Shown here one piece after another: positions 31,465 to 40,389 of a DNA stretch of 64,000 nt (position 1 is the first letter of the stretch; each line of letters starts with the position of its first letter). Made by a program: the position numbers and the translations under genes. This DNA is from Halomonas shengliensis (lineage in GTDB: Bacteria; Pseudomonadota; Gammaproteobacteria; Pseudomonadales; Halomonadaceae): NCBI RefSeq assembly GCF_900104135.1, contig NZ_FNIV01000005.1, forward strand, positions 231,486 to 295,485, in the 5' to 3' direction. Below the pieces are notes generated by a model. It was not told the DNA's origin. It was given only the letters and a program-made list of their open reading frames with translations, and ran no database searches.

Positions 31465-31755
31465 ATGTCCAGCGACACCCTGGAGCGCATCGCTCGCAAC
31501 AAGAACGTGGCCCGTGCCGCGGCACGCCAGCTCAGCATGGAGCAGCTGCACAAGCTCGCCGAGGTGGTCGAGGAGGTCATCGAGCAGAAGAAGGACGAGG
31601 AACGCCAGCGCCAGGAGGAGGAGGCCGAGAAGGAGCGCAAGCGCTCGGAGATCCTCGAGGCGATCACCGAGGCGGGTCTCTCGGTCAATGACCTGGTCGA
31701 GGAGCCGCCGCGCCGCAAGCGCGGACGTCCGCCCAAGAACGCCAGCAAGGCCTGA
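31465..31755 (+). CDS. Small H-NS/MvaT-like nucleoid protein
   Basis: The 96-residue protein has an N-terminal helical segment (SSDTLERIARNKNVARAAAR), a long charged coiled coil (about 25-75) and a C-terminal AT-hook-like tail, RRKRGRPPKN. That is the layout of MvaT/H-NS xenogeneic silencers, but it ends soon after the RGRPP core and is shorter than MvaT (about 124 residues) or H-NS (about 137). CAGGAGGG precedes ATG 31465. A standard promoter and terminator flank it, so it is monocistronic. Confidence 0.8.
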   Translation: MSSDTLERIARNKNVARAAARQLSMEQLHKLAEVVEEVIEQKKDEERQRQEEEAEKERKRSEILEAITEAGLSVNDLVEEPPRRKRGRPPKNASKA

Positions 31756-31843
31756 CGCCTATCAAGTCGAGCGCCTTGTCCTTACACCGGCCGCACCGGG
31801 TGGCGTCAACCATGCCACCCATGACCTTGAACAAGGGTGCCAT

Positions 31844-31880
31844 GAAGAAGCCGCTCCTCGGAGCGGCTTCTTCGTGTCTT
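31844..31880. terminator. Bidirectional terminator between the H-NS-like and RNase J genes
   Basis: A perfect 13-bp stem, GAAGAAGCCGCTC (31844-31856) with GAGCGGCTTCTTC (31861-31873), has loop CTCG and tail GTGTCTT. It serves the convergent genes on both sides. Confidence 0.85.
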
Positions 31881-31899
31881 GAGGCGCCGAATCGGCGGG

Positions 31900-33621
31900 T
31901 CATCCCGGGCTGCCGACCACCGGCATCTCCACCGCCAGCAGCTGCAGATGGATCTCGGGCAGGCGACGCAGGTGGTCGGCGAACCAGCCGATCAGCCGCG
32001 GCTGCAGGGCCAGGCGCAGGTCGGCCAGGGTCTCGGCGCTGAGTTCGGCGAGCGCCGCGTCCAGCCAGTCCGCGAAGTCGTCCTCGTCGAAGGGGGGCGC
32101 GTCGCCGCCATCCAGCATCAGGCGGCCGATGCGCGTCCAGCCCCCCGCCTCGGTGGCGGCCACCGAGACCGCCAGGTAGAGGCTGCCGTGGCGGCCGCCC
32201 ACGTCGCGGCGTCCGCCCAGCCCCGGCAGCGGGGCCACCGCGTCCTGGCTGACGATCACCGGCGGCTGGGGGTGGCGGGCCTCGAGGGTCAGGCCGTCAC
32301 CGTCGAAGCGGATCAGGTCGCCATTGGCGGGGGAGAGCGGGGCCCGGATGCCCAGGGACTCGGCGATCTCGCGGTGGGCCTGCTGGTGGCGTGGCTCGCC
32401 GTGCACCGGCAGCAGGTGGCGCGGGCGCACCCAGCCGTAGAGAGTGCGCAGCTCCTCCCGGGCGGGGTGACCGGAGGCGTGGAGCTCGGGATGGTTGAAC
32501 TCGTCGAGGATAGCGACTCCCAGGTGGCGAAGGCCCGCCTTGAGTCGCTCGATCAGCAGTTCGTTGCCGGGGATCGCCTTGGCCGAGAAGATCACGCTGT
32601 CGCCGGGTCCCAGTTCCAGCGAGCGATGGCGCCCGCGGGCGAGGCGCTGCAGTGCTGCGCGGGGCTCGCCCTGGCTGCCGGTGGCGATCACCAGCACCTC
32701 CTCGGGGGGCAGGTAGCCCAGGTCATTGCTGGGCACCAGGGGCGGGAAGTCGTCGAGGTAGCCAAGCCCCCGGGCCACCGCCACCATGCGCTCCATGGAG
32801 CGCCCCATCAGGCTGACCCGCCGCCCGCAGCGCTCGGCGGCACGGCCGATGGCGAGCACCCGCGCCAGGTTACTGGCGAAGCAGGAGACCACCACGCGAC
32901 CCTCGCAGTGGGCGATGGTGTGCTCGAGGGCCTCGGCGACCTCGCCCTCGCTGCGCGACTCTCCCGGCAGCGGGGCATTGGTGGAGTCGCCCACCACCAG
33001 GTCCAGCGGGGCCAGGGCGCGGAAGGTGGCGGGGTCGATCGGCGCCCCCAGCAGCGGGTCGGGGTCGAGCTTCCAGTCGCCGGTGTGCAGCACCCGGTGC
33101 TCGCCAGCGGTGATCAGCAGGGCGCAGCTCTCGGGGATGGAGTGGGGCACCGGCAGGAAGCGCAGGGTGAAGGGGGCCACCTCGATCGCCTCGCCGGGCT
33201 CGATCACCCGGATGGCATCGGTGGCCAGGCCGCGCTCCTGGAACTTGGCCCGCAGCAGGCCGGCGGCCAGTGGCGTGGCGTGGATCGGACAGCCCCAGGT
33301 CGGCCACAGCCAGGCGACCGCGCCGATATGGTCCTCATGGCCGTGGGTGATCACCAGCGCCCGGGGCACGATGCCCAGGGCGTCCAGGCCGGCCTGGTTG
33401 GGCACCTGAAGCGGCGTGTCGGGCAGGTCCTGGCGGATCATCATGCCGCAGTCCACGGCGATCCAGGCCTCGTCCTCCTCTCGCGCCCCGAAGCCGTAGA
33501 GGCTCAGGTTCATGCCGATCTCGCCGCAGCCGCCCAGCGGCAGGAAGCGCAGGGGAGGGCGGCGGCGGGGGCGAATCTCGACTCGGGGCTTGTGCATCGC
33601 GGCGGGGGCGTCCTGGGTCAT
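31900..33621 (-). CDS. RNase J-like metallo-beta-lactamase/beta-CASP ribonuclease
   Basis: The 573-residue protein has RFLPLGGCGEIGMNLSLYG, the zinc motif ITHGHEDHIGA (about 90-100), LHTGDWKLDPDP, and beta-CASP motifs including SCFASNLARV and IFSAKAIPGNE with HASGHPAREEL. This is the RNase J layout (5'-3' exo/endoribonuclease), with a divergent C-terminal region. RNase J is unusual in gammaproteobacteria, which rely on RNase E. ATG 33621 is chosen; a minus-strand TATAGT lies 9 nt before it, so the transcript may be nearly leaderless. It is divergent from purU. Confidence 0.88.
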   Translation of the reverse strand: MTQDAPAAMHKPRVEIRPRRRPPLRFLPLGGCGEIGMNLSLYGFGAREEDEAWIAVDCGMMIRQDLPDTPLQVPNQAGLDALGIVPRALVITHGHEDHIGAVAWLWPTWGCPIHATPLAAGLLRAKFQERGLATDAIRVIEPGEAIEVAPFTLRFLPVPHSIPESCALLITAGEHRVLHTGDWKLDPDPLLGAPIDPATFRALAPLDLVVGDSTNAPLPGESRSEGEVAEALEHTIAHCEGRVVVSCFASNLARVLAIGRAAERCGRRVSLMGRSMERMVAVARGLGYLDDFPPLVPSNDLGYLPPEEVLVIATGSQGEPRAALQRLARGRHRSLELGPGDSVIFSAKAIPGNELLIERLKAGLRHLGVAILDEFNHPELHASGHPAREELRTLYGWVRPRHLLPVHGEPRHQQAHREIAESLGIRAPLSPANGDLIRFDGDGLTLEARHPQPPVIVSQDAVAPLPGLGGRRDVGGRHGSLYLAVSVAATEAGGWTRIGRLMLDGGDAPPFDEDDFADWLDAALAELSAETLADLRLALQPRLIGWFADHLRRLPEIHLQLLAVEMPVVGSPG

Positions 33622-33740
33622 GGTGGTCTCACTATACGGGATGCCCGCCGGCGCCCACAACGCGCGGCGCCGCGCCGGATGCCGGAACCCGCTGTTTTCG
33701 CTACACTGTCGCGCCCGTCCCGCAGAGCCTGGAGCACGAC

Positions 33741-34595
33741 ATGTCGCACTACTACCGCCTGGTGGTCTCCTGCCCCGATCGCGTGGGGATCGTCTCCCGC
33801 GTCTCCGGCTTCATCGCCGGCCACGGCGGCTCGATCACCGAGGCGAGCCAGCACTCCGACCTCGAGACGGGGCGCTTCTTCATGCGCTACGAGATCCTGG
33901 CCGACTCCATCGGCATGCCCCCCGAGGCGCTGCGCGAGGCCTTCGCCCCCATCGCCGCCGAGTTCGAGATGACCTGGGCGCTCACCGATACCCGAAGCCG
34001 ACCGCGGGTGGTGCTGATGGTGTCCAAGGAGTCCCACTGCCTGGTGGACCTGCTCTACCGCTGGACCGCCGGCGAGCTCGACTGCGATATCGCCGCGGTG
34101 ATCTCCAACCATGAGGCGATGCGCGGCCTGGTGGAGTGGCACGGGATCGCCTACCACCATGTGCCGGTGACGGCCGACGACAAGTCCACGGCCTTCGCCG
34201 AGGTGGAGCGCCTGGTGGAGGAGCTGCGCGCCGACTGCATCGTGCTGGCGCGCTACATGCAGATCCTGCCGCCGGCCCTCTGCGAGCGCTTCGCCGGCCG
34301 GGTGATCAACATCCACCACAGCTTCCTGCCCAGCTTCGCCGGCGCCAAGCCCTACCACCAGGCCTACGAGCGTGGGGTGAAGCTGATCGGGGCCACCTGC
34401 CACTACGTCACCGCCGAGCTCGATGCCGGGCCGATCATCGAGCAGGACATCCACCGCGTCAGCCACTGCCACACCCCGAGCGACCTGGTACGCTTCGGCC
34501 GTGACGTGGAGAAGGCGGTGCTGGCCCGGGGGCTGCGCTGGCACCTGGAGGACCGCGTGCTGATCCACGGCAACAAGACCGTGGTCTTCGCCTGA
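33741..34595 (+). CDS. purU: Formyltetrahydrofolate deformylase
   Basis: PurU hydrolyses 10-formyl-THF to formate and THF, balancing one-carbon pools and feeding formate to PurT. The 284-residue protein has an N-terminal ACT domain (about 1-85, YRLVVSCPDRVGIVSRVSGF) and a C-terminal formyltransferase domain with INIHHSFLPSFAGAKPYHQA (about 190-209) and HYVTAELDAGPIIEQD. A TACACT -10-like box lies about 35 nt upstream. Confidence 0.97.
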   Translation: MSHYYRLVVSCPDRVGIVSRVSGFIAGHGGSITEASQHSDLETGRFFMRYEILADSIGMPPEALREAFAPIAAEFEMTWALTDTRSRPRVVLMVSKESHCLVDLLYRWTAGELDCDIAAVISNHEAMRGLVEWHGIAYHHVPVTADDKSTAFAEVERLVEELRADCIVLARYMQILPPALCERFAGRVINIHHSFLPSFAGAKPYHQAYERGVKLIGATCHYVTAELDAGPIIEQDIHRVSHCHTPSDLVRFGRDVEKAVLARGLRWHLEDRVLIHGNKTVVFA

Positions 34596-34610
34596 GGCGG
34601 GGAGGCGCCG

Positions 34611-35282
34611 ATGTCCTTCTCCGAGGTGGTACTCGCCCCCTGGCTGCTGGTGGTGGCCGCGCTGGTCGCCGCCGGCGTGCTGGGCCTGGCGCTGGCCCAA
34701 CGCCCCTGGCGCGCGCTGCTCGCCGATGGCGCCCTGCAGCACCGCTGGCTGGCGGCCAGCGTGGCGGTGCTGCTGATGTGGCAGCTGCGTGCCCAGGCGG
34801 TGGACTGGCTGACCCTGCATCTGATGTTCACCGCGCTGCTGGTGCTGGTGTTCAAGGCGCCGCTGGCGCTGCTCTCGCTGCTGATCGTCAACCTGGCGAT
34901 GGTGGTGACCGGGCGGGTCGACTGGCCGCTGCTCGGCGTCAACCTGCTGGTCACCGGGGTGATCCCCGCCCTGGTCATGGTGGCCGTATGGCGGCTGGTG
35001 GATCGCTTCCTGCCCGACAACTTGATGGTGTTCCTGTTCGTCTGCGGCTTCTTCGGCGCGGCGCTCTCGACCCTGGCCGCCGGCCTCTCCGCGGTGGGGC
35101 TGATGTTGCTCGGCGCCAGCGATGCCCATGCGCTCTACCAGGCGCTGGAGTATGCCCGCTTCCTGCCGCTGCTGATGCCCTCCGAGGCCTTCATCACCGG
35201 CATGCTGATGAGCATCCTGCTGGTCTACTACCCGGACTGGGTGGCGACCTTCAACGACCACCGCTACATCGACACCAAGTAG
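34611..35282 (+). CDS. CbiM-like integral membrane protein (ECF-type permease family)
   Basis: The 223-residue protein has about six or seven membrane helices. The central pattern, LLGVNLLVTGVIPALVM and NLMVFLFVCGFFGAALST, resembles the CbiM-like membrane proteins often annotated as energy-coupling-factor permeases. The substrate is unknown and no ECF ATPase is adjacent. It starts 15 nt after purU with GGGGAGGCG before the ATG and is followed after 7 nt by the broken MATE gene, so the three may be co-transcribed. Confidence 0.7.
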   Translation: MSFSEVVLAPWLLVVAALVAAGVLGLALAQRPWRALLADGALQHRWLAASVAVLLMWQLRAQAVDWLTLHLMFTALLVLVFKAPLALLSLLIVNLAMVVTGRVDWPLLGVNLLVTGVIPALVMVAVWRLVDRFLPDNLMVFLFVCGFFGAALSTLAAGLSAVGLMLLGASDAHALYQALEYARFLPLLMPSEAFITGMLMSILLVYYPDWVATFNDHRYIDTK

Positions 35283-35289
35283 GCCACCG

Positions 35290-36659
35290 ATGAGCGCCCC
35301 GTCCCCGTCCCCGGCCGCGCCGCCGCGGCCCGCCCGCCGCGAGCTCCTGGAAGGCCCCATCGCCGCCACCCTGCTGCGCAAGACCCTGCCGGTGATCGGC
35401 GGCATGATCGCCATGATGAGCTTCAACCTGGTGGATACCTGGTTCATCTCGCGGCTGGGCACCGAGGAGCTGGCGGCGGTCTCCTTCACCTTCCCGGTGG
35501 TGTTCACCGTGATCAGCCTGGCCATCGGCCTGGGGATCGGCACCTCGGCGGTGGTGGGGCGTCGTCTCGGGCGCGGCGAGTTCGACGTCGTGCGCCGGCG
35601 CGCCACCGATGCCGCCCTGCTGGGGCTGCTGGTGGGGCTGGTGATGCCGCCCTGGGGCTCGCCACCCTCGGGCCGCTGTTCCGCCTGCTGGGCGCCGACG
35701 CGGTGCTGATGCCGCATATCCGCGCCTACATGGGGGTCTGGTACTTCGGCGCCGCGGCGATGATCGTGCCCCGGGTGCTCAACAGCATCCTGCGTGCCCA
35801 CGGCAACACCGCCACCCAGGGGCTGATGATGGGGCTGGCCGCCCTGGTCAACGTGGTGCTCGACTGGTGGCTGATCTTCGGCGTCGGCCCCTTCCCGGCG
35901 CTGGGGGTCAGCGGGGCGGCACTGGCCACGGTGCTGAGCTGGGCGCTGATGGCGACGGTGCTGTTGTTCCAGCGCGAGCTGCGCGGCCTGATCGGCCTGG
36001 CCGGGCTCACCCCGGCCGGGCTGCTCGACTCCTGGCGCGAGCTCGGCCGCATCGCCGGGCCCGCGGCCCTGACCAGCGTCTTCACGCCCCTGGCAATGGG
36101 GCTTCTGACCCGCATCGTCGCCGGCCATGGCCACGACGCCGTGGCCGCCTTCGGGGTCGGCACCCGCCTCGAGGCGATCGCCCAGATCGCCGTGCTCGGC
36201 CTCTCCATGACTCTCTCGCCGCTGGTCAGCCAGAACGCCGGTGCCGGCCAGTACGCGCGGGTCGGCCGCGCCATCACCGGCTGCTTCCTGTTCGTGCTGG
36301 CCTGGCAGCTGCTGGTGTGGGGCCTGCTGCAGGGCCTCGCCCCCTGGCTGGTGGCGGCCTACGCCGAGCGCCAGGCGGTGGGGGAGGTGCTGCGCGCCTT
36401 CCTGTGGCTGGTGCCGCTGGGGCTGGGCGCCCAGGGCGTGGTGATCCTGGCGGTCTCGTCATGCAACGCCCTGCACCGGCCGGCCCGTGCCATGCGCCTC
36501 TCGGTGGTGCGCCTGTTCGTGCTCAGCGTGCCCCTGGCCTGGCTGGGCGGCCGCCTGGGCGGCACCACCGGCATCTTCGCCGGCATGCTCCTGGCCAACC
36601 TGCTGATGGCGATGGTCGCCTGGTGGCAGGTCCGGGTGGTGCTCGGCCGCTATCGCTGA
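35290..36659 (+). pseudogene. MATE efflux pump interrupted by a -1 frameshift
   Basis: Two overlapping frames together make one full MATE protein. Frame 1 (35290-35709) supplies residues up to about LLGLLVGLVM, then degenerates into Pro/Cys-rich sequence. Frame 2, readable from about 35646, continues with AALGLATLGPLFRLLGADAVL and runs to 36659. The junction lies at 35644-35650, where one base seems to be missing (a G or C in ATGCCGCCC). Everything else is intact, including LVNVVLDWWLIFGVGP. It could be a real recent lesion or a sequencing error; I see no slippery heptamer for programmed frameshifting. Confidence 0.85.
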
Positions 36660-36682
36660 GGGGCGGATTTTGCCCGCAGGGC

Positions 36683-36725
36683 TTGGCAGTGAGGTGCTCG
36701 TGGTCTACATTTGAAAAAAATGTAG
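36683..36725 (+). promoter_or_regulatory. gcdH: gcdH promoter overlapped by an operator-like palindrome
   Basis: TTGGCA (36683-36688), a 17-nt spacer and TACATT (36706-36711) form a fair sigma70 promoter. A perfect 8-bp dyad, CTACATTT (36705-36712) with AAATGTAG (36718-36725), covers the -10 and the probable start site. That place is typical for a repressor operator. No regulator gene is adjacent. Confidence 0.55.
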
Positions 36726-36759
36726 ATATTATCGAGCCGCCATCCCACAGGAGTTCGCC

Positions 36760-37941
<1,182 letters not shown>

Positions 37942-37961
37942 TAAAAGGCGGATGAAAACGC

Positions 37962-38072
37962 GGGGCGCCGGGGGCAGGGCGTAGAGGAGGTCCGAGGACC
38001 AGGGATGGCCGAGGTAGCGTACAGGGAGGTATTCACAGCGCCTCCTCGAAGTCCTGACGCCGGGGCAGCCCC
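37962..38072 (+). repeat. Dispersed 110-nt structured element, copy 3 (gcdH to CoA-transferase gap)
   Basis: P1 is GGGGC 37962-37966 with GCCCC 38068-38072. P2 runs 37968-37980 with 38051-38063, with two mismatches and one G-T pair. P3 is GAGGAGG 37984-37990 with 38041-38047. P5 is TAC/GTA with loop AGGGAG (38023-38028). P4 is weaker than in other copies: only CC/GG plus an outer G-C after an A-C mismatch, around loop AGGGAT (38001-38006). It ends 42 nt before the CoA-transferase start. Confidence 0.8.
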
Positions 38073-38114
38073 GAGTGGTGCCACTAATCGGCACACGGTA
38101 GCAAGGAGCTCACG

Positions 38115-39320
38115 ATGAGTGGACCGCTGGAAGGCATCACGGTGCTCGACATGTCGCGGGTGCTGGCCGGTCCCTGGGCGGGCCAGCTGCTCGCCGACCT
38201 GGGCGCCCGGGTGATCAAGATCGAGCACCCCAGCCGCGGCGACGACACCCGCGGCTGGGGGCCGCCGTGGCTGGCCCAGGAGGACGAGCGGGAGAAGGTC
38301 GCCGCCTACTACCTCTGCGCCAACCGCGGCAAGCACTCCCTGGCGGTGGACATCGCCACCGAGGAGGGCCAGGCGCTGGTGCGCCGGCTGGCCGCCGGGG
38401 CCGATATCCTGGTGGAGAACTTCAAGGTCGGCGGCCTGGCCAAGTACGGCCTCGACTACGCCAGCCTGCACGCCGAGAACCCGCGGCTGATCGGCTGCTC
38501 CATCACCGGCTTCGGCCAGGAGGGTCCTTACGCCCACCGCGCCGGCTATGACTTCATGATCCAGGCCATGGGCGGGCTGATGAGCCTGACCGGCGAGGCC
38601 GACGGCATGCCGATGAAGACCGGGGTGGCGATCACCGACGTGATGACCGGCCTCTACGCCACCGTGGGGGTGCTGGCGGCGCTGCAGGAGCGCGGCCGCA
38701 CCGGGGTCGGTCGCCATGTGGACGTGGCGCTGCTCGACGTGCAGGTGGCCACCCTGGCCAACCAGGCCCTCAATGCCCTGGTCAGCGGCCGCGACCCCGA
38801 ACGCCACGGCAACGCCCACCCCAACATCGTGCCCTACCAGGCGTTCGCCTGCGCCGATGGCCACCTGGTGCTTACCGTGGGCAACGACGCCCAGTTCGCC
38901 CGCTTCGCGGCGCTGCTCGGCCACCCCGAGTGGGCCCGGGATCCCGCCTACGCCACCAACGCCGCCCGGGTCGGCAACCGTGCGGTGCTGGTGCCGATGA
39001 TCCAGGCGATCCTTGCCACCCGGCGCCGGGACGAATGGCTCGCCGAGCTGGAGGCGCGCGGCATCCCCGCCGGGCCCATCAACACCGTCGGTGAGGCCTT
39101 CGACGACCCCCAGGTGCGCCACCGCGAGATGCAGCGTGTCCTCAAGCGTGGCGAGCTCGAGGTGCCCCAGGTGGCCAACCCGCTGCGCTTCGACGGCGCC
39201 TCCGCCACCAGCGAGGTGGCCCCGCCGCGCCTCGGCCAGGACAGCGATGCCCTGCTGGCCGAGATGGGGCTCACGGCGGAGGATATCGCCAGGCTCAGAC
39301 GGGCGGGGGTGGTCAGGTAG
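38115..39320 (+). CDS. CaiB/BaiF class III CoA-transferase (probable glutarate CoA-transferase)
   Basis: The 401-residue protein has the family start GPLEGITVLDMSRVLAGPWAG, the CoA-linked region RGDDTRGWGPP, and the catalytic aspartate near VDVALLDVQV or VENFKVGGLAKYGLDY (about residues 100-200). Pairing with gcdH suggests it activates glutarate with succinyl-CoA, like SUGCT. That is inferred from context; the fold alone does not fix the substrate. CAAGGAGC precedes the ATG. It is convergent with ppsR, whose stop is 3 nt away. Confidence 0.88.
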   Translation: MSGPLEGITVLDMSRVLAGPWAGQLLADLGARVIKIEHPSRGDDTRGWGPPWLAQEDEREKVAAYYLCANRGKHSLAVDIATEEGQALVRRLAAGADILVENFKVGGLAKYGLDYASLHAENPRLIGCSITGFGQEGPYAHRAGYDFMIQAMGGLMSLTGEADGMPMKTGVAITDVMTGLYATVGVLAALQERGRTGVGRHVDVALLDVQVATLANQALNALVSGRDPERHGNAHPNIVPYQAFACADGHLVLTVGNDAQFARFAALLGHPEWARDPAYATNAARVGNRAVLVPMIQAILATRRRDEWLAELEARGIPAGPINTVGEAFDDPQVRHREMQRVLKRGELEVPQVANPLRFDGASATSEVAPPRLGQDSDALLAEMGLTAEDIARLRRAGVVR

Positions 39321-39323
39321 GGA

Positions 39324-40157
39324 TTACCTCGGCGAGAACCGCCGGGTCAGCCCCATCTCGGCGATCATCCGGGTGGAGATCTCCTCCACCGAGAAGCGGG
39401 TGGTGTCGATGAAGGGGATATGCATCTGCCGGTAGAGGCCCTCGGCCTGGCCCACCTCCTGCACGCACTGGTCCATGGAGCTGTAGCGGCTGTTGGGGCG
39501 GCGCTCGTGGCGGATCGCCGCCAGCCGGCGCGGGTCGATGGTCAGCCCGAACAGCTTGTGGCGGTGGGGCGCCAGGGCGCGGGGCAGCTTGAGGGTGCCG
39601 TCCTCGTCGAGGTCGTCCTCGGTGAGGGGGTAGTTGGCCGCGCGGATGCCGAACTGCAGCGCCAGGTAGAGCGAGGTCGGCGTCTTGCCGCAGCGCGACA
39701 CGCCGATCAGGATCACGTCGGCCTTGTCGTATTGGTGGGTGCGGGCGCCGTCGTCGTTGTCCAGGGCGAAGTGCACCGAGTGGATGCGGTCCATGTAGAC
39801 CTCATCCTTGCCGATGGAGTGGGTGCGGCCCACGGTGTAGCTGGAGTGGGTGTCGAGTTCCTGCTCCAGGGGCTCGAGGAAGGTCGAGAAGATGTCGATC
39901 TTGAAGCCCTCGGCCTGGCGGATCACCTCGCGGATGCGGCCGTCGACGATGGTGTCGATGATGATCGGCAGCTCGCCGTCGCGTACCGCCGCGCCGTTGA
40001 TCACCTCCACCAGGGTCTCGGCCTTCTCCACCGTGTCGATGTAGGGCTTGGTAAGCATGCGGATCTCGACGTTCTCGAACTGGGCGAGCAGGCTGCGGCC
40101 CAGGCTCTCGGCGGTGATGCCGGTGCCGTCGGAGATGAAGAAGGCGGTTCGGGTCAT
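39324..40157 (-). CDS. ppsR: PEP synthase regulatory protein (bifunctional kinase/pyrophosphorylase)
   Basis: PpsR inactivates PEP synthase by ADP-dependent phosphorylation and reactivates it by Pi-dependent dephosphorylation. The 277-residue protein has the DUF299 start [20 protein letters not shown] and the P-loop [15 protein letters not shown] (about 153-167). It is divergent from its target ppsA across 232 nt (40158-40389), which should hold both promoters; I found no convincing -35/-10 pair there. Confidence 0.96.
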   Translation of the reverse strand: MTRTAFFISDGTGITAESLGRSLLAQFENVEIRMLTKPYIDTVEKAETLVEVINGAAVRDGELPIIIDTIVDGRIREVIRQAEGFKIDIFSTFLEPLEQELDTHSSYTVGRTHSIGKDEVYMDRIHSVHFALDNDDGARTHQYDKADVILIGVSRCGKTPTSLYLALQFGIRAANYPLTEDDLDEDGTLKLPRALAPHRHKLFGLTIDPRRLAAIRHERRPNSRYSSMDQCVQEVGQAEGLYRQMHIPFIDTTRFSVEEISTRMIAEMGLTRRFSPR

Positions 40158-40389
40158 GGCTCGATCGCTGTGGGGAAGGGGCCTTCATTGTCGGCGCCAT
40201 GCCGGGTCGCGACAAGCCATCGGTCGTTCGCCGACTACAGGAATCCGCGAAAAGCATCGACTGTTGTAAAAATCCTCCAGTGACTTCGATGTTAGACCAA
40301 TGGCGAATATGGCCACCCCTTGATAGAGTCGCCAGCATCCCGTCATGCCTGCCGGCATGACCACCTGTCGTCGCTACCAAGGGGGTCCC

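Noticed and set aside
31879..36134. Very long open frames opposite RNase J, purU and the MATE pseudogene (and similar ones, for example 6721-8922 and 527-1789)
   Set aside because: They are antisense to clear genes, consist of low-complexity Gly/Ala/Arg/His/Gln sequence and have no domain. High GC makes such frames common by chance.
35290..36659. Programmed -1 frameshifting of the MATE gene
   Set aside because: No slippery heptamer (X XXY YYZ) or following pseudoknot is evident at the junction, and MATE pumps are not known to use it.
40345..40389. Upstream ATG for ppsA
   Set aside because: The extra 15 residues ([14 protein letters not shown]) are unlike the family, while GTG 40390 has a ribosome site and gives the conserved N-terminus.
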